DNA of 64,000 nt, from the NCBI RefSeq assembly GCF_027938815.1, contig NZ_CP115913.1, positions 4,250,001 to 4,314,000 of the forward strand, read 5' to 3'. This stretch comes from Oceanirhabdus sp. W0125-5. GTDB taxonomy: Bacteria; Bacillota; Clostridia; Clostridiales; Clostridiaceae. The stretch's first letter is position 1; the number at the start of each line of letters is the position of its first letter. The notes under the pieces are model-generated. The model did not search any database, was not told the origin of the DNA, and saw only the letters and a list, made by a program, of their open reading frames with translations. This document shows, in pieces, positions 38,397 through 47,122 of this stretch. The position numbers were made by a program, and so were the translations under genes.

Positions 38397-39105
38397 CTAA
38401 TCATGGTATAAATTAATTTTTATTTTAGGATATCTATCCATAAATTGAGATATAACCCCTTTACAACTTGAGCATGGGTCTAATTTTGTAAATAACTCTA
38501 CAGTCCCAGTAGCATTAGGATTATTCCCAAGTTTTGCTGCTATTTCTTCTAGTATTTTTGCCTCAGTATCGAAGGTTCTATCAATGTTCTTTATAACGCT
38601 TGTATCAAATACTCTATCAGCTTCATTCCTTAGTAAAACAATATTTTCAGCATCTACAAAGTTTTGTGCCTGAGTTGCGTTAAAAGAACCTTTTCCAACA
38701 TCCGAAAGGTCTGAGAACTTACTAAACGCTTTCATCTCTCCCGAATATCCACTTACATTGACATTTGCAACAGCATAATTACCATTAGTTCTTTTTTGAG
38801 CTTTAGTTAAAATATTCTCAACTCTTCCAGCGAATTCTTGAGCAGAATTAGATAGTGTTGAATGAAGCCCTGTACCATTCTTTATTATTCGATTAGTACG
38901 AACATCGCTGATTGCTTCAGTAATTGTTTTAGGTTGATTAGTTATATCACTAATCTCTTGCATGACTGCTTTTATTTCGGTAGTACTTATTTCGTCACCA
39001 TTTTTCAAAATGATTTTACTAGTACTATCAAGCAATTCTGTTATTTCATCACTACTTTTCTTTGCAAGGTCAGCAACATTATCAACAAGTTTACTCGTCC
39101 CCTTA
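38397..39105 (-). CDS. Orphan deaminase toxin module (module 2)
   Basis: The frame opens at junction 39088-39105 (K-G-T-S-K-L); only a weak internal start near 39035 is available. A helical lead is followed by a deaminase core: FDTEAKILEEIAAKLG supplies the D-x-E zinc/proton-shuttle motif and LDPCSSCKGVISQFMDRYP the P-C-x-x-C motif. This matches the BURPS668_1122 (Toxin-deaminase) family rather than DddA-type, but the target base is unknown. The immunity candidate follows at once. Confidence 0.78.
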
Positions 39106-39222
39106 GGTGAGAAACTGTTGTGAGTTTTAAGCAGTTACTTTTATTTCATTCTACCATATATACCCATACACGACTGCATTATTTAAATTATGTGGTAAGT
39201 TTTTAGCTATTAAAAATAACAG

Positions 39223-39260
39223 AAGGTGATGCTTTGACTAAATTGTCGTAACATCACCTT
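39223..39260 (-). terminator. Module terminator (module 1)
   Basis: AAGGTGATG / CATCACCTT hairpin with TTGACTA..GTCG in the loop, following the SUKH gene of the intact toxin. Confidence 0.65.
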
Positions 39261-39314
39261 TACTACTCATTATTTTGCAGTTAGATTACTTGTAATTATG
39301 CATTTAGTTATTAA

Positions 39315-39800
39315 TTAAAATAGACTTTTTAAAAATTCATCAAATGAATTACTAATAGGTTTAATAGCCTTTTCTTGAACCTCTTTTAAATCAATTAATT
39401 TAAGTTGTTCTTGAGAATAATCTGATTCTATTACTCCTAATTCATGCTCCCAAAATATTATAGTTGGATTATCATTTGAACTCCTATAATCAAAACATAT
39501 ATAGTTTCCAGCTGGGTCACATCCAAAAGGAAATATATTCTCTGGTAATCGTTCTTTAATTCCACTATACATTTTTAATATATTATCTGGACTATTTTTA
39601 TCATATGATAATAAACACCCAAATACTCTTTGCTTACCTTCAACTAAAAACTCTTCTGGTTCTGGACTACCACCATGGTTGTAAATAGCACACTGAACAT
39701 AATCTTGTGGTAATTTAATACCCCACAAACTCTCTACTTCCATAATCTCATTCATACTTATCTTTTCATCTTCATAGTTCCATTCTACACAACTACTCAT
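39315..39800 (-). CDS. SUKH (SMI1/KNR4-like) immunity protein of the main toxin
   Basis: 161 residues with the SUKH-1 pattern: VESLWGIKLPQDYVQCAIYN, then NIFPFGCDPAGNYICFDYRS and TIIFWEHELG, ending NSFDEFLKSLF. Its ATG overlaps the toxin stop (TAATG), and AGGAGG lies in the toxin's Trp-Gly-Gly-Gly codons, so the two are translationally coupled. It should bind and block the WHH nuclease tip of the toxin, as known for SUKH proteins. Confidence 0.9.
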   Translation of the reverse strand: MSSCVEWNYEDEKISMNEIMEVESLWGIKLPQDYVQCAIYNHGGSPEPEEFLVEGKQRVFGCLLSYDKNSPDNILKMYSGIKERLPENIFPFGCDPAGNYICFDYRSSNDNPTIIFWEHELGVIESDYSQEQLKLIDLKEVQEKAIKPISNSFDEFLKSLF

Positions 39801-42800
39801 TATCTAATTCCTCCTCCCCAAATGGCATTACCGCCTAAATGATTAGCTTGATGAATCTCAGCATTAACTAATTGCATTTTTCCAGTTACTTGATGATGAT
39901 GCCAAGTTAATCCTGTTATTCTAGGTTTTCCATCTATAATTTGTTGCAATTGTTTAGGTGTAAATAAGCTTTCTGGAATCTTACCATTCTTAATTGCATC
40001 ATGCAATGCCATTGTACAATTTTCAAATTGCTCAATATCAGTTACATTTTTAATTAAATTCTCAGGTAAATCGTGCTCAAATATTAAATTCTTTCCTTCA
40101 AATATTGGAAATCCTAATATGTCATACTTAAGTCCATTTGCATGAACTCCTCCTGCTAATGATTGATTTAAAATAGTATTGCTAGTAGATGCATTTAAAT
40201 ACTTATTTGTGTTTTCTACTACACCCGTAAACTCATCAATACTTTTATATCCATAGTTCTTAATAGTAGTATTATTGACTGTTTTCAAGAAATCATCTAC
40301 ACTATTAAATCCTTTAGGAACAAGCCATCTCTTAACTAGATTTCCTGCTTCATCGAATCCCGAAGCAATAATATTATCAACCTTTGTAGAAACAAGTTTA
40401 CTCGTCCCCTTATAAACCTCAACTCTTATACCCTTTGATTCTAAATATTCTTTAAGTTGTTTTGACGGCCCTTGTCTTTCATTTGTACCATCATCAAAGA
40501 AGTGCCATACTAGTTCCTGTACTTCTTCATTATTATCTCTTATTAAAACATCTTTGTCTATTTTCTTTTTGACTTCCGCACTTAGACATTGATATCCTAC
40601 ATTTGTTTCATGAGCTATTCCTTCGGACAATACTTCTACATATCTTCCACCATTTTCCGTTCTATAATACTTCCTAACGCCTCCACATATGCTCTTTATA
40701 TATTCTCTAGCTTGAGCATCTGTTCTAAATGTCGTTTTCACTATTTTATTAAGAATGTCATCTAGATGATTTTTATAAGATATTTCAATGAACTCATCAA
40801 AGTTATTCTTAAATGTATCACCATCTACTTTTGATTTCTTGTTAGATAGTAGCACAGGAGGAATTATGGCACTCATTTGTTGTACTAAATCACCTATTGC
40901 ATCTTTAATTATAGCAAATTGTGCCTTTCCTTCAACTCCTAATTTTGTTAATAATCTTAAAACATCATGTACTGCTCCCGTTCCTGTTAAAATATCCGCT
41001 ACTTCACCTGCACCTAAAGTTACTATATCTTTTGCTGCATCTGCTACAAACATTCCTGGAATATAACCTACTGCAAATCCTATTTTCCCTACACTCATTT
41101 TATCAAGTACATCAGAGGCTATACCCATCAACAAGTCCTTTATTTCCTCTGCTTTTATGATTATTGACTTTACTTTTTCTACATCCAGTGTTAATAAAAA
41201 TACTTGTGCTCTTATTGGTAATGTTAAATTAAACAACATTCCTTTCCATAGCTTTTCTAATATTCCTTCTAGTATTGGCTTAACATTTTTTACTGTATTT
41301 ATTATATCTACAACTTCATCTGTTACTCCTTGAAGAAACCCCTTTATTAACCCAGCTACAAAGCTTATTGAACTTGAAGTCATGTATTGCCCATATTCTT
41401 CATCAAATTCTCTTTGAGTCAATACTCTTACACTTGGATTATCACTTAATAATTCTTCACATAACTCCTCTTGATCACCATTTGTTATATTTACTTTTAA
41501 TGTTCCATCTATATGTGTTGATATACTTCCTTTTAACTTTTTGTTACCATCCATCAGAATGTAAACAACTTTTCCTGCTGCAATGCTATCTACCTTTTCT
41601 GTTTCTTCCCTTTCAATGTTTTCTTTGTCAATTTCTAGTTGGCCATCTATACCTATTCTTATACCATTGACCCATTTTGATGGCAAGTCTACCTTGGTAT
41701 TCCCTGTATCTCCACTATCTCCACCACTTCCAGTATCTCCTGTATTACCTTTGTCACCTTCTTCTTTCTTTACTTTGTAGCTATAATATGTTCTTATAAT
41801 TTTGTCTTTTTCTTTTACATCTACATCATATCTTGGATCATCTATCCATTCACGTTCGGTTTTTGCTGGTATTGTCTTTTTTCTTATTTCATATTGTGGC
41901 TCATCTACCCATACTTTTACCTGCTCTGTTTTCGCTGGGATTAATCTTTTTTCTATTCTTGTTGTTGGGGGGATCCACTTATCTCTCATTCCCATTATTG
42001 CTTCATGTTTGATATAATCATATTCTGCTGGTACTGTTACAGTTTTGTATATTGGTACTCTTACTCTTCTTGTACCCATTGTATATTCTGGTTTTATCCA
42101 TCTTTTTCTTGTTTCTGTTTTAGCTGGGATTGTTCTTGTTCTTGTTTCATATTGAGGATCGTTCACCCATACTCTTACTCTTTTTGTTGTCTCTGGGATT
42201 CTTACGTAATCATATGTTGTTCTTGGTGGTATCCATTTGTCCCTCATTCCCATAACTGCTGGGTGTTTAACTGATTTATATACTGGGTCTACCCAAACTT
42301 TCTTTGTTATAGGATTTCCATATCTATCTGTTTTGGGAAGTCCCATATAGTCGTATTCTGTTATGTATTTATAGTATCCGTCTTTTACTTTAACTGTTTC
42401 TGTCCAAGCTTCTTTTACTACATATTCTTCTGGTACATAATATCCTGGGATTGTTTTTTCAACTTTCTTCCATTCAGCTGGTACTACTTGATCTACGTAT
42501 TTGTAATAACCATCAGATACTTTTGCTAAGTATTCCTCTTCTTTTGCAGGTTCTAAAACATATTGGTATGTTTCCCAGTAACCACTTCTTACTAAAATAT
42601 CGTAAGATTCATATCTTGTATCATAATGATCAATTACTCGTTTTTGGTATGCAGCTTCTACTTCGACTTTTTCTGTCCAAGCTTCTTTTACCACATATTC
42701 TTCTGGTACATAATAACCTGGTACTGTTACTTCTACATCTTCATATCTTTCAAGGGTAGTATGTTCTTCATATTTATAGTATCCATCCGCCACTTTTACT

Positions 42801-43354
42801 TTTTCATCTACTACCTTCTCTTCTTCTATTACAATGGTTTTTCCTGTGTAATAACCATCACTCACTTTTCTTGGTTGACCAATTATATTTTTTAATTCTT
42901 TTAATTGATTCTCTGTTAAATTATGTTTTGTTACTATCTTCGCTTCTTCTTCATAATAATCTATTGACAAAACTTCCTTATCATTTCCAATAAGGTTTAA
43001 AATTTCATCCTTTGTAGCTTTTTTTCCCTCAATAGTTCCATATTTAATCTCATCACCGGTAAACTCTGTACCTGGTAATACATCACCTGATGTACCTGAG
43101 CTATCTGCTGATAAACTACTTACACTATTAAGACTTTTTACATTGGTGTCATATCCCCATACTTTTTCTTGATTTTCTCCTATTGAGTAATCTTGCTCTG
43201 TGCTATTTACGCTTGTACCTTGGTTAAGTCTTTTACCTGATGTTGGTTCTGATGCTAGTGCTAATATTGGTTGTGTGAATTCTATGAACATTATTAATGA
43301 CAGCACTAAGCTTATGATTTTTGCTTTGCTTTTTATATATTTACTGTTAAACAT
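39800..43354 (-). CDS. Full-length secreted polymorphic toxin with WHH nuclease tip
   Basis: 1184 residues. Signal peptide at 1-35 (hydrophobic core LVLSLIMFIEF, Ala-rich end). Residues about 185-535 carry tandem Tyr/Pro repeats (GYYVPEEYVVKEAWTE twice, MGMRDKWIPP twice, IPAKTE several times), then a Gly/Asp linker (TGSGGDSGDTG). Hydrophobic helices follow (about 670-830). The junction KGTSKL lies at residue 982. The last 200 residues end GLTWHHHQVTGKMQL and NHLGGNAIWG, a WHH/HNH nuclease. No LXG, HINT or LPXTG is seen. It lies 18 bases after a secreted-protein gene at the end of the Tad operon. Confidence 0.9.
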   Translation of the reverse strand: MFNSKYIKSKAKIISLVLSLIMFIEFTQPILALASEPTSGKRLNQGTSVNSTEQDYSIGENQEKVWGYDTNVKSLNSVSSLSADSSGTSGDVLPGTEFTGDEIKYGTIEGKKATKDEILNLIGNDKEVLSIDYYEEEAKIVTKHNLTENQLKELKNIIGQPRKVSDGYYTGKTIVIEEEKVVDEKVKVADGYYKYEEHTTLERYEDVEVTVPGYYVPEEYVVKEAWTEKVEVEAAYQKRVIDHYDTRYESYDILVRSGYWETYQYVLEPAKEEEYLAKVSDGYYKYVDQVVPAEWKKVEKTIPGYYVPEEYVVKEAWTETVKVKDGYYKYITEYDYMGLPKTDRYGNPITKKVWVDPVYKSVKHPAVMGMRDKWIPPRTTYDYVRIPETTKRVRVWVNDPQYETRTRTIPAKTETRKRWIKPEYTMGTRRVRVPIYKTVTVPAEYDYIKHEAIMGMRDKWIPPTTRIEKRLIPAKTEQVKVWVDEPQYEIRKKTIPAKTEREWIDDPRYDVDVKEKDKIIRTYYSYKVKKEEGDKGNTGDTGSGGDSGDTGNTKVDLPSKWVNGIRIGIDGQLEIDKENIEREETEKVDSIAAGKVVYILMDGNKKLKGSISTHIDGTLKVNITNGDQEELCEELLSDNPSVRVLTQREFDEEYGQYMTSSSISFVAGLIKGFLQGVTDEVVDIINTVKNVKPILEGILEKLWKGMLFNLTLPIRAQVFLLTLDVEKVKSIIIKAEEIKDLLMGIASDVLDKMSVGKIGFAVGYIPGMFVADAAKDIVTLGAGEVADILTGTGAVHDVLRLLTKLGVEGKAQFAIIKDAIGDLVQQMSAIIPPVLLSNKKSKVDGDTFKNNFDEFIEISYKNHLDDILNKIVKTTFRTDAQAREYIKSICGGVRKYYRTENGGRYVEVLSEGIAHETNVGYQCLSAEVKKKIDKDVLIRDNNEEVQELVWHFFDDGTNERQGPSKQLKEYLESKGIRVEVYKGTSKLVSTKVDNIIASGFDEAGNLVKRWLVPKGFNSVDDFLKTVNNTTIKNYGYKSIDEFTGVVENTNKYLNASTSNTILNQSLAGGVHANGLKYDILGFPIFEGKNLIFEHDLPENLIKNVTDIEQFENCTMALHDAIKNGKIPESLFTPKQLQQIIDGKPRITGLTWHHHQVTGKMQLVNAEIHQANHLGGNAIWGGGIR
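40394..40412 (-). repeat. Toxin-tip junction of the intact toxin
   Basis: AAGGGGACGAGTAAACTT on the minus strand, encoding K-G-T-S-K-L. The same sequence, with at most one or two base changes, starts every other tip: 39088-39105, 37711-37728, 34920-34934, 28879-28893, 27636-27653, 25458-25473 and 23288-23305. Confidence 0.9.
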
Positions 43355-43372
43355 GTTAACTCCCTTCTGCTC

Positions 43373-44086
43373 TTAAAAGATTGTTTGGTATCTTTTAATG
43401 CATCTTCTTATTTTTATGGCGCTACAACTAACCACATTTTCCTTATATAGAGGCTTAATGCAGTTAAGTATATTGATTTTACTTTCATCTCCAGAATATT
43501 CTGTATTTTTACTCCTTCTATTACCGTTCTTGTATTGTGGTAATATTGCTATTTTGGAAGGTGATGCTGTATCTTTGTGATCTCTTTTGTTTGTTCTTTT
43601 CTTTTCATGGTTCTCGCTCTGGCTTTTTGTTTCCATTTTTGATAATGTGGATACTAGATTTTCTATAATTATATACTCTCTTAGAATACTTTCTTTGGCT
43701 TTGGTCAACCCTTTGATATACTTATCTTTATAGGTTTCATTTGTTTCCTTGATGATGTATATGGTGTTATCTAATATTCCTTTTACACTCCATGAGTGAG
43801 GTTCTGATACTTTCTCATATGCTTTTCTAACTGTTTCTTCTTTCGTTTCAATTTGTTCTTCAGGGTTAAGTTTATATGTTTGTCCATATTCTTTTTCCTT
43901 GAATGTGTTTTCTTCTTCTGTTAATTCTCCTTCACTTTTATCCACATGGTTACTCTTGATTGTGCTTCTCATCTTTTTGTTTGATTTTACTTCTTTTCCT
44001 TGGACATTTATTTTTGTTCCAAATGTTAATACTATGAGTGTAATGAGTAGTATGGATACTTTTCTTTTGTTATGTATAATTTTCAT
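43373..44086 (-). CDS. Secreted hypothetical protein between Tad operon and toxin
   Basis: 237 residues from the ATG at 44086, eight bases after AAAGGAGG. A signal peptide is clear (KVSILLITLIVLTFGTKINV). The mature part is Lys/Glu-rich, with EEQIETKEETVRKAYEKVSE likely to form a helix, and has two Cys near the C-terminus (CIKPLYKENVVSC then CIKR). No family is recognised. It is linked to the toxin by 18 bases and to the Tad genes by about 65, so it may be a toxin chaperone, pilus subunit or adaptor. Confidence 0.65.
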   Translation of the reverse strand: MKIIHNKRKVSILLITLIVLTFGTKINVQGKEVKSNKKMRSTIKSNHVDKSEGELTEEENTFKEKEYGQTYKLNPEEQIETKEETVRKAYEKVSEPHSWSVKGILDNTIYIIKETNETYKDKYIKGLTKAKESILREYIIIENLVSTLSKMETKSQSENHEKKRTNKRDHKDTASPSKIAILPQYKNGNRRSKNTEYSGDESKINILNCIKPLYKENVVSCSAIKIRRCIKRYQTIF

Positions 44087-44150
44087 TGTTCTCACCTCCT
44101 TTCAAGTTTTTTTATATTAACTAGATACTAAAGATGTTAATATCTAGTCT

Positions 44151-44468
44151 CTACCAATTAATATAATCTCCTAGTTCACCTTCTATATTGAATCTTTTGG
44201 TGAATTCTATTACGTAATACCATTCTCTGTTTCCTTTTATTATTCTAAAGGGTTGTACATCTTTGTGTTTTTCTATTATTTTTTTCTCTTTATTTAACAC
44301 AATTATGTCTATGGTTGCTTTCATAAAATGGGTATGGATTCCTCTGCATGGGTATATTATCAGAGGTTTTTTAATATCTTTTTCTTTTTTACCCATAAGA
44401 CCTAAAAAGCGCTTTATCCATGTATCTGCAATTTTGATATCTTTAATCTTTATTTTTTTATTTTTCAT
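44151..44468 (-). CDS. DUF192 family protein
   Basis: 105 residues with the DUF192 signature: RFLGLMGKKEKDIKKPLIIYPC, IHTHFMKATIDIIVLNKEKKI and the terminal EFTKRFNI. DUF192 proteins are small beta-barrel proteins of unknown function and are often exported in other bacteria, but no signal peptide is seen here. It overlaps the upstream membrane gene, so it belongs to the Tad operon. Confidence 0.82.
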   Translation of the reverse strand: MKNKKIKIKDIKIADTWIKRFLGLMGKKEKDIKKPLIIYPCRGIHTHFMKATIDIIVLNKEKKIIEKHKDVQPFRIIKGNREWYYVIEFTKRFNIEGELGDYINW

Positions 44469-44854
44469 ATTTGTGGAATTTCTTTCATTAGCTTGTTTTC
44501 TTCTTTTTTATAGTTCATATAGCCTCTGATGTCTTTCGAACTTAACAGGATTATTCCTAAGGATAGGAATAGTATTCCAATTAATAATGTGATTATGCCC
44601 GTTATTAAAGATAATAGCATTCCCATTATTCCTCCTAAGATTGATAAGACGCTAATGGTTATTCTTGCCCAGTTTTTACCTTCAAGTATTTTTGTGAATA
44701 GCCAAAATGTTAATAGTGCTCTTATTATTCCTTTAAGCATAGATGGAAGCTCCATGGCTAATAACATCATTAGTACTGTAAACCCATCAATTCCTAAGAG
44801 TATTCCAAGTATTATTTTTATTTTTTTCTTTCCTTTACCGTAATAATCCAACAT
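44465..44854 (-). CDS. Four-helix membrane protein of the Tad operon
   Basis: About 129 residues (start at 44854, or a GTG at 44866 overlapping the ribosome site AGGAGAG). Four predicted membrane helices (IILGILLGIDGFTVLMMLL, then three more) and a charged C-terminal tail KKEENKLMKEIPQI. No family is recognised. It overlaps its neighbours on both sides, which places it firmly in the operon. Confidence 0.65.
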   Translation of the reverse strand: MLDYYGKGKKKIKIILGILLGIDGFTVLMMLLAMELPSMLKGIIRALLTFWLFTKILEGKNWARITISVLSILGGIMGMLLSLITGIITLLIGILFLSLGIILLSSKDIRGYMNYKKEENKLMKEIPQI

Positions 44855-44862
44855 TTTTATAA

Positions 44863-45291
44863 TCACTCTCCTACTGTTATGTCGTAATTTACATATATTG
44901 TTTTTTTCTTGATTCCAAAGATCTGCATAAATACCATTTCACATTCTGCTTTTGTTTTTATCCATCCAGAGTTGTGATTTACTGAATCTATTTTAAATTC
45001 TATTAGTTCTGCTTCTCTCATGTTTTCCTGAAGTAGTTTTATAACATTCTCTTCTGCCATTATTGGGTCTAAGTGTACTTTTCCTTCTTGTTCCCACAAA
45101 TCTTTGTCATATGTTTTTGTTATTGACAGTATTGCGGCTTCTGATGCTGATGTTAATTGTATTTTCTTTACCATCATCAATCCTCCATCTATTATGACCC
45201 CTGCTAGTGCCATAAATATAAGCATCATAACTGCAAAGAAGGCTGCTGCTATTCCTCTTTGGTCTTTTTTAAGTCTAATTATTAAGTTCAT
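44863..45291 (-). CDS. TadE/TadG-like pseudopilin
   Basis: 142 residues. The N-terminal KKDQRGIAAAFFAVMMLIFM followed by a long hydrophobic helix has the form of TadE/TadG-type pilin-like proteins (short basic leader, Arg-Gly, membrane helix). The rest is a small soluble domain. It lies directly after TadC, with a gap of 17 bases. Family members are minor pilins or assembly proteins in the membrane. Confidence 0.75.
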   Translation of the reverse strand: MNLIIRLKKDQRGIAAAFFAVMMLIFMALAGVIIDGGLMMVKKIQLTSASEAAILSITKTYDKDLWEQEGKVHLDPIMAEENVIKLLQENMREAELIEFKIDSVNHNSGWIKTKAECEMVFMQIFGIKKKTIYVNYDITVGE

Positions 45292-45308
45292 AATATCCTC
45301 TCCCCCTT

Positions 45309-46196
45309 CTAGAACATCCTTAAAACAGAGAATATCATTGGGACTATAAGAAATATTATAAAGGCAGGAAATACCAGCAGCAATAGTGGCATAAACAGTT
45401 TCATAGATGCTTTCTCTGCAAGCTCTTTGGCTTTGTACTTCCTTTTGTCCCAGCTTTCTTTAGCTTGATTCCTAATTATTTGGGTTATTCCACTGTTACC
45501 TTTTTCCAATCCCTGTATTAGTGCTGAAACAAAGTAGTTAACTTCATCAACACTGCATCTTTGGGAAAGTTTTATGAAAGCTTCTTTCTGTGGAACTCCT
45601 ATGTGTATTTCTTCTAATGTACTTCTAAGCTCTTTAGAGAACTCTCCATTATGCTGTTTTATTGTCTCGTCCAAAGCTGGTATCAGGTTCAATCCTGCAT
45701 CTGTGATTATTGCAAGTGTACTCAATACGCTAGGAACTTCCTTTTGAATATTATTTTGTCTGTTTCTCCCTTTTGAGGTTATCCACTGTTCTGGTACGAA
45801 ATATGCCATAAGGGATGCACTTATAATCATTAGAAGATTTAGTCCTGTCCATTCTCCTATAGTTAAGATGGTAAATATTAATCCTGTTGTACTCATTAGG
45901 AGAAATTTTGCTCCTATAAATTCCTCTACTGTTATGATGTTCTTTAAGCCTGCTGTGATTATTTTATCTCCTATCTTATCTTGGTTCTTAGTGATAAAAC
46001 TTTCTGGGATATATTTTGTTATCTTTCTTACAATTCCAATAAATTTGTGAACTGTTTTATTATCGAAGTTTAATTGAACAGTTTCCTTCTCTTTATTCAT
46101 AACATAATTGTATATGCTTTTTTTCTTAAACAATTCTCCAGGCAGGGTAATTACAAGCACTAGAATAAGTACCATACTGCAAATGATTATTTCCAT
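45309..46196 (-). CDS. tadC: TadC, pilus assembly inner-membrane protein
   Basis: 295 residues: N-terminal helix, two central helices, then a T2SSF (GspF-like) domain with VPSVLSTLAIITDAGLNLIP and GNSGITQIIRNQAKESW and a C-terminal helix. It forms the platform protein with TadB. The gap to tadB is 17 bases. Confidence 0.88.
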   Translation of the reverse strand: MEIIICSMVLILVLVITLPGELFKKKSIYNYVMNKEKETVQLNFDNKTVHKFIGIVRKITKYIPESFITKNQDKIGDKIITAGLKNIITVEEFIGAKFLLMSTTGLIFTILTIGEWTGLNLLMIISASLMAYFVPEQWITSKGRNRQNNIQKEVPSVLSTLAIITDAGLNLIPALDETIKQHNGEFSKELRSTLEEIHIGVPQKEAFIKLSQRCSVDEVNYFVSALIQGLEKGNSGITQIIRNQAKESWDKRKYKAKELAEKASMKLFMPLLLLVFPAFIIFLIVPMIFSVLRMF

Positions 46197-46213
46197 ATTC
46201 CCTCCTCAAGTTT

Positions 46214-47110
46214 TTAAACACTTATATTTATTATTCTTTTACCTATAAAATAATTTATTATTAGAAAACTTACTCCTAACATCATAAGGAACTTCCCTAG
46301 AACTGTTTCATACATGGGAGCCATATATGATGGGGCTATCATTGAGAGAATCAGAACCACGCAAACGGGCATGATTGTAAGTAACTTTGCTTCTGTCCGT
46401 TTACCTGCTGTTAGGGTACTTATCTCCCTTTTTACCTCTATCTTGTCGCTTATCATATCAGATACATTTCCCATAACCTCTGTCAGGTTTCCTCCGGTCT
46501 TTTCTGTTATGACTGCTGCGTTTACGAAGCTGTTTACATCTTCAAGTTTTACTCTCTCTTTGAATCTTATCAAGGCTTCTGTTACACTTTTTCCTATCTG
46601 CAGTTCATATACAATGAGCTCTAATTCATATATCATTGGTTTCTCTATCTGTTTTTTGTAGATATTTTTCAGTTCAGTCAAACTCCTCTCTAACGCTCCT
46701 GCTAAGGAGTTTCCTGCTTTGAGGGAGTTTGAGATTGAAAGAAGTGCTTCTCTGAACTGTATGTTTAACACCTCTTTTCTCTTTTCCATCTTCTTCTTCA
46801 TCATAAATTTAGGATAGAAAAATCCTCCAAGACTGAACAATATAGCACTTCCTACACTTCTGAAAAAGAGTATTGCAAATATAAATATTATCATTGAAGA
46901 TGCTATTGAGTATTTAAGGTACGATTTTTTATCAATTACGTAGCTTTTCTTTTTTCTCTTCTTATTTTTTTTATTCTTCTTTATTCCACTTATGTTCTCA
47001 TAGAAAGAGGATAAGTAATCCCGTCTCACCCTCTCCCCGAATATAAGGTCTGCCACACTTATAGAAATCATGTAAGAACTTATGGCAGTAAGAATTACAA
47101 TCACCAGCAT
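46214..47110 (-). CDS. tadB: TadB, pilus assembly inner-membrane protein
   Basis: 298 residues with the T2SSF domain: FREALLSISNSLKAGNSLAG, LEDVNSFVNAAVITEKTGGN and ISDKIEVKREISTLTAGKR, flanked by membrane helices and a Lys-rich loop (KKNKKNKKRKKK). It pairs with TadC as platform for the TadA ATPase. It starts 12 bases after tadA. Confidence 0.9.
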   Translation of the reverse strand: MLVIVILTAISSYMISISVADLIFGERVRRDYLSSFYENISGIKKNKKNKKRKKKSYVIDKKSYLKYSIASSMIIFIFAILFFRSVGSAILFSLGGFFYPKFMMKKKMEKRKEVLNIQFREALLSISNSLKAGNSLAGALERSLTELKNIYKKQIEKPMIYELELIVYELQIGKSVTEALIRFKERVKLEDVNSFVNAAVITEKTGGNLTEVMGNVSDMISDKIEVKREISTLTAGKRTEAKLLTIMPVCVVLILSMIAPSYMAPMYETVLGKFLMMLGVSFLIINYFIGKRIINISV

Positions 47111-47122
47111 TAAACTCTCCCC

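Noticed and set aside
22678..39260. Integron-type cassette array with attC sites
   Set aside because: The hairpins are followed by immunity genes on a fixed strand and lack the R'/R'' boxes. The recombinase is a generic Xer-like enzyme without an IntI-specific feature that I can see. The idea of a recombination site is kept only as a hypothesis.
41160..42895. Long open frames on the plus strand across the toxin repeat region
   Set aside because: They are antisense shadows of the Tyr/Pro/Lys-rich toxin repeats, with no ribosome sites and biased composition (Leu/Ser/Phe runs).
22405..43354. CRISPR array from the many repeated sequences
   Set aside because: The repeats are coding segments, 270-base blocks and terminators at irregular kilobase spacing, not short repeats with regular spacers, and no cas genes are present.
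39800..43354. Type VII (LXG) secretion of the toxin
   Set aside because: The N-terminus is a Sec signal peptide with Tyr/Pro repeats, no LXG domain or WXG100 gene is nearby.
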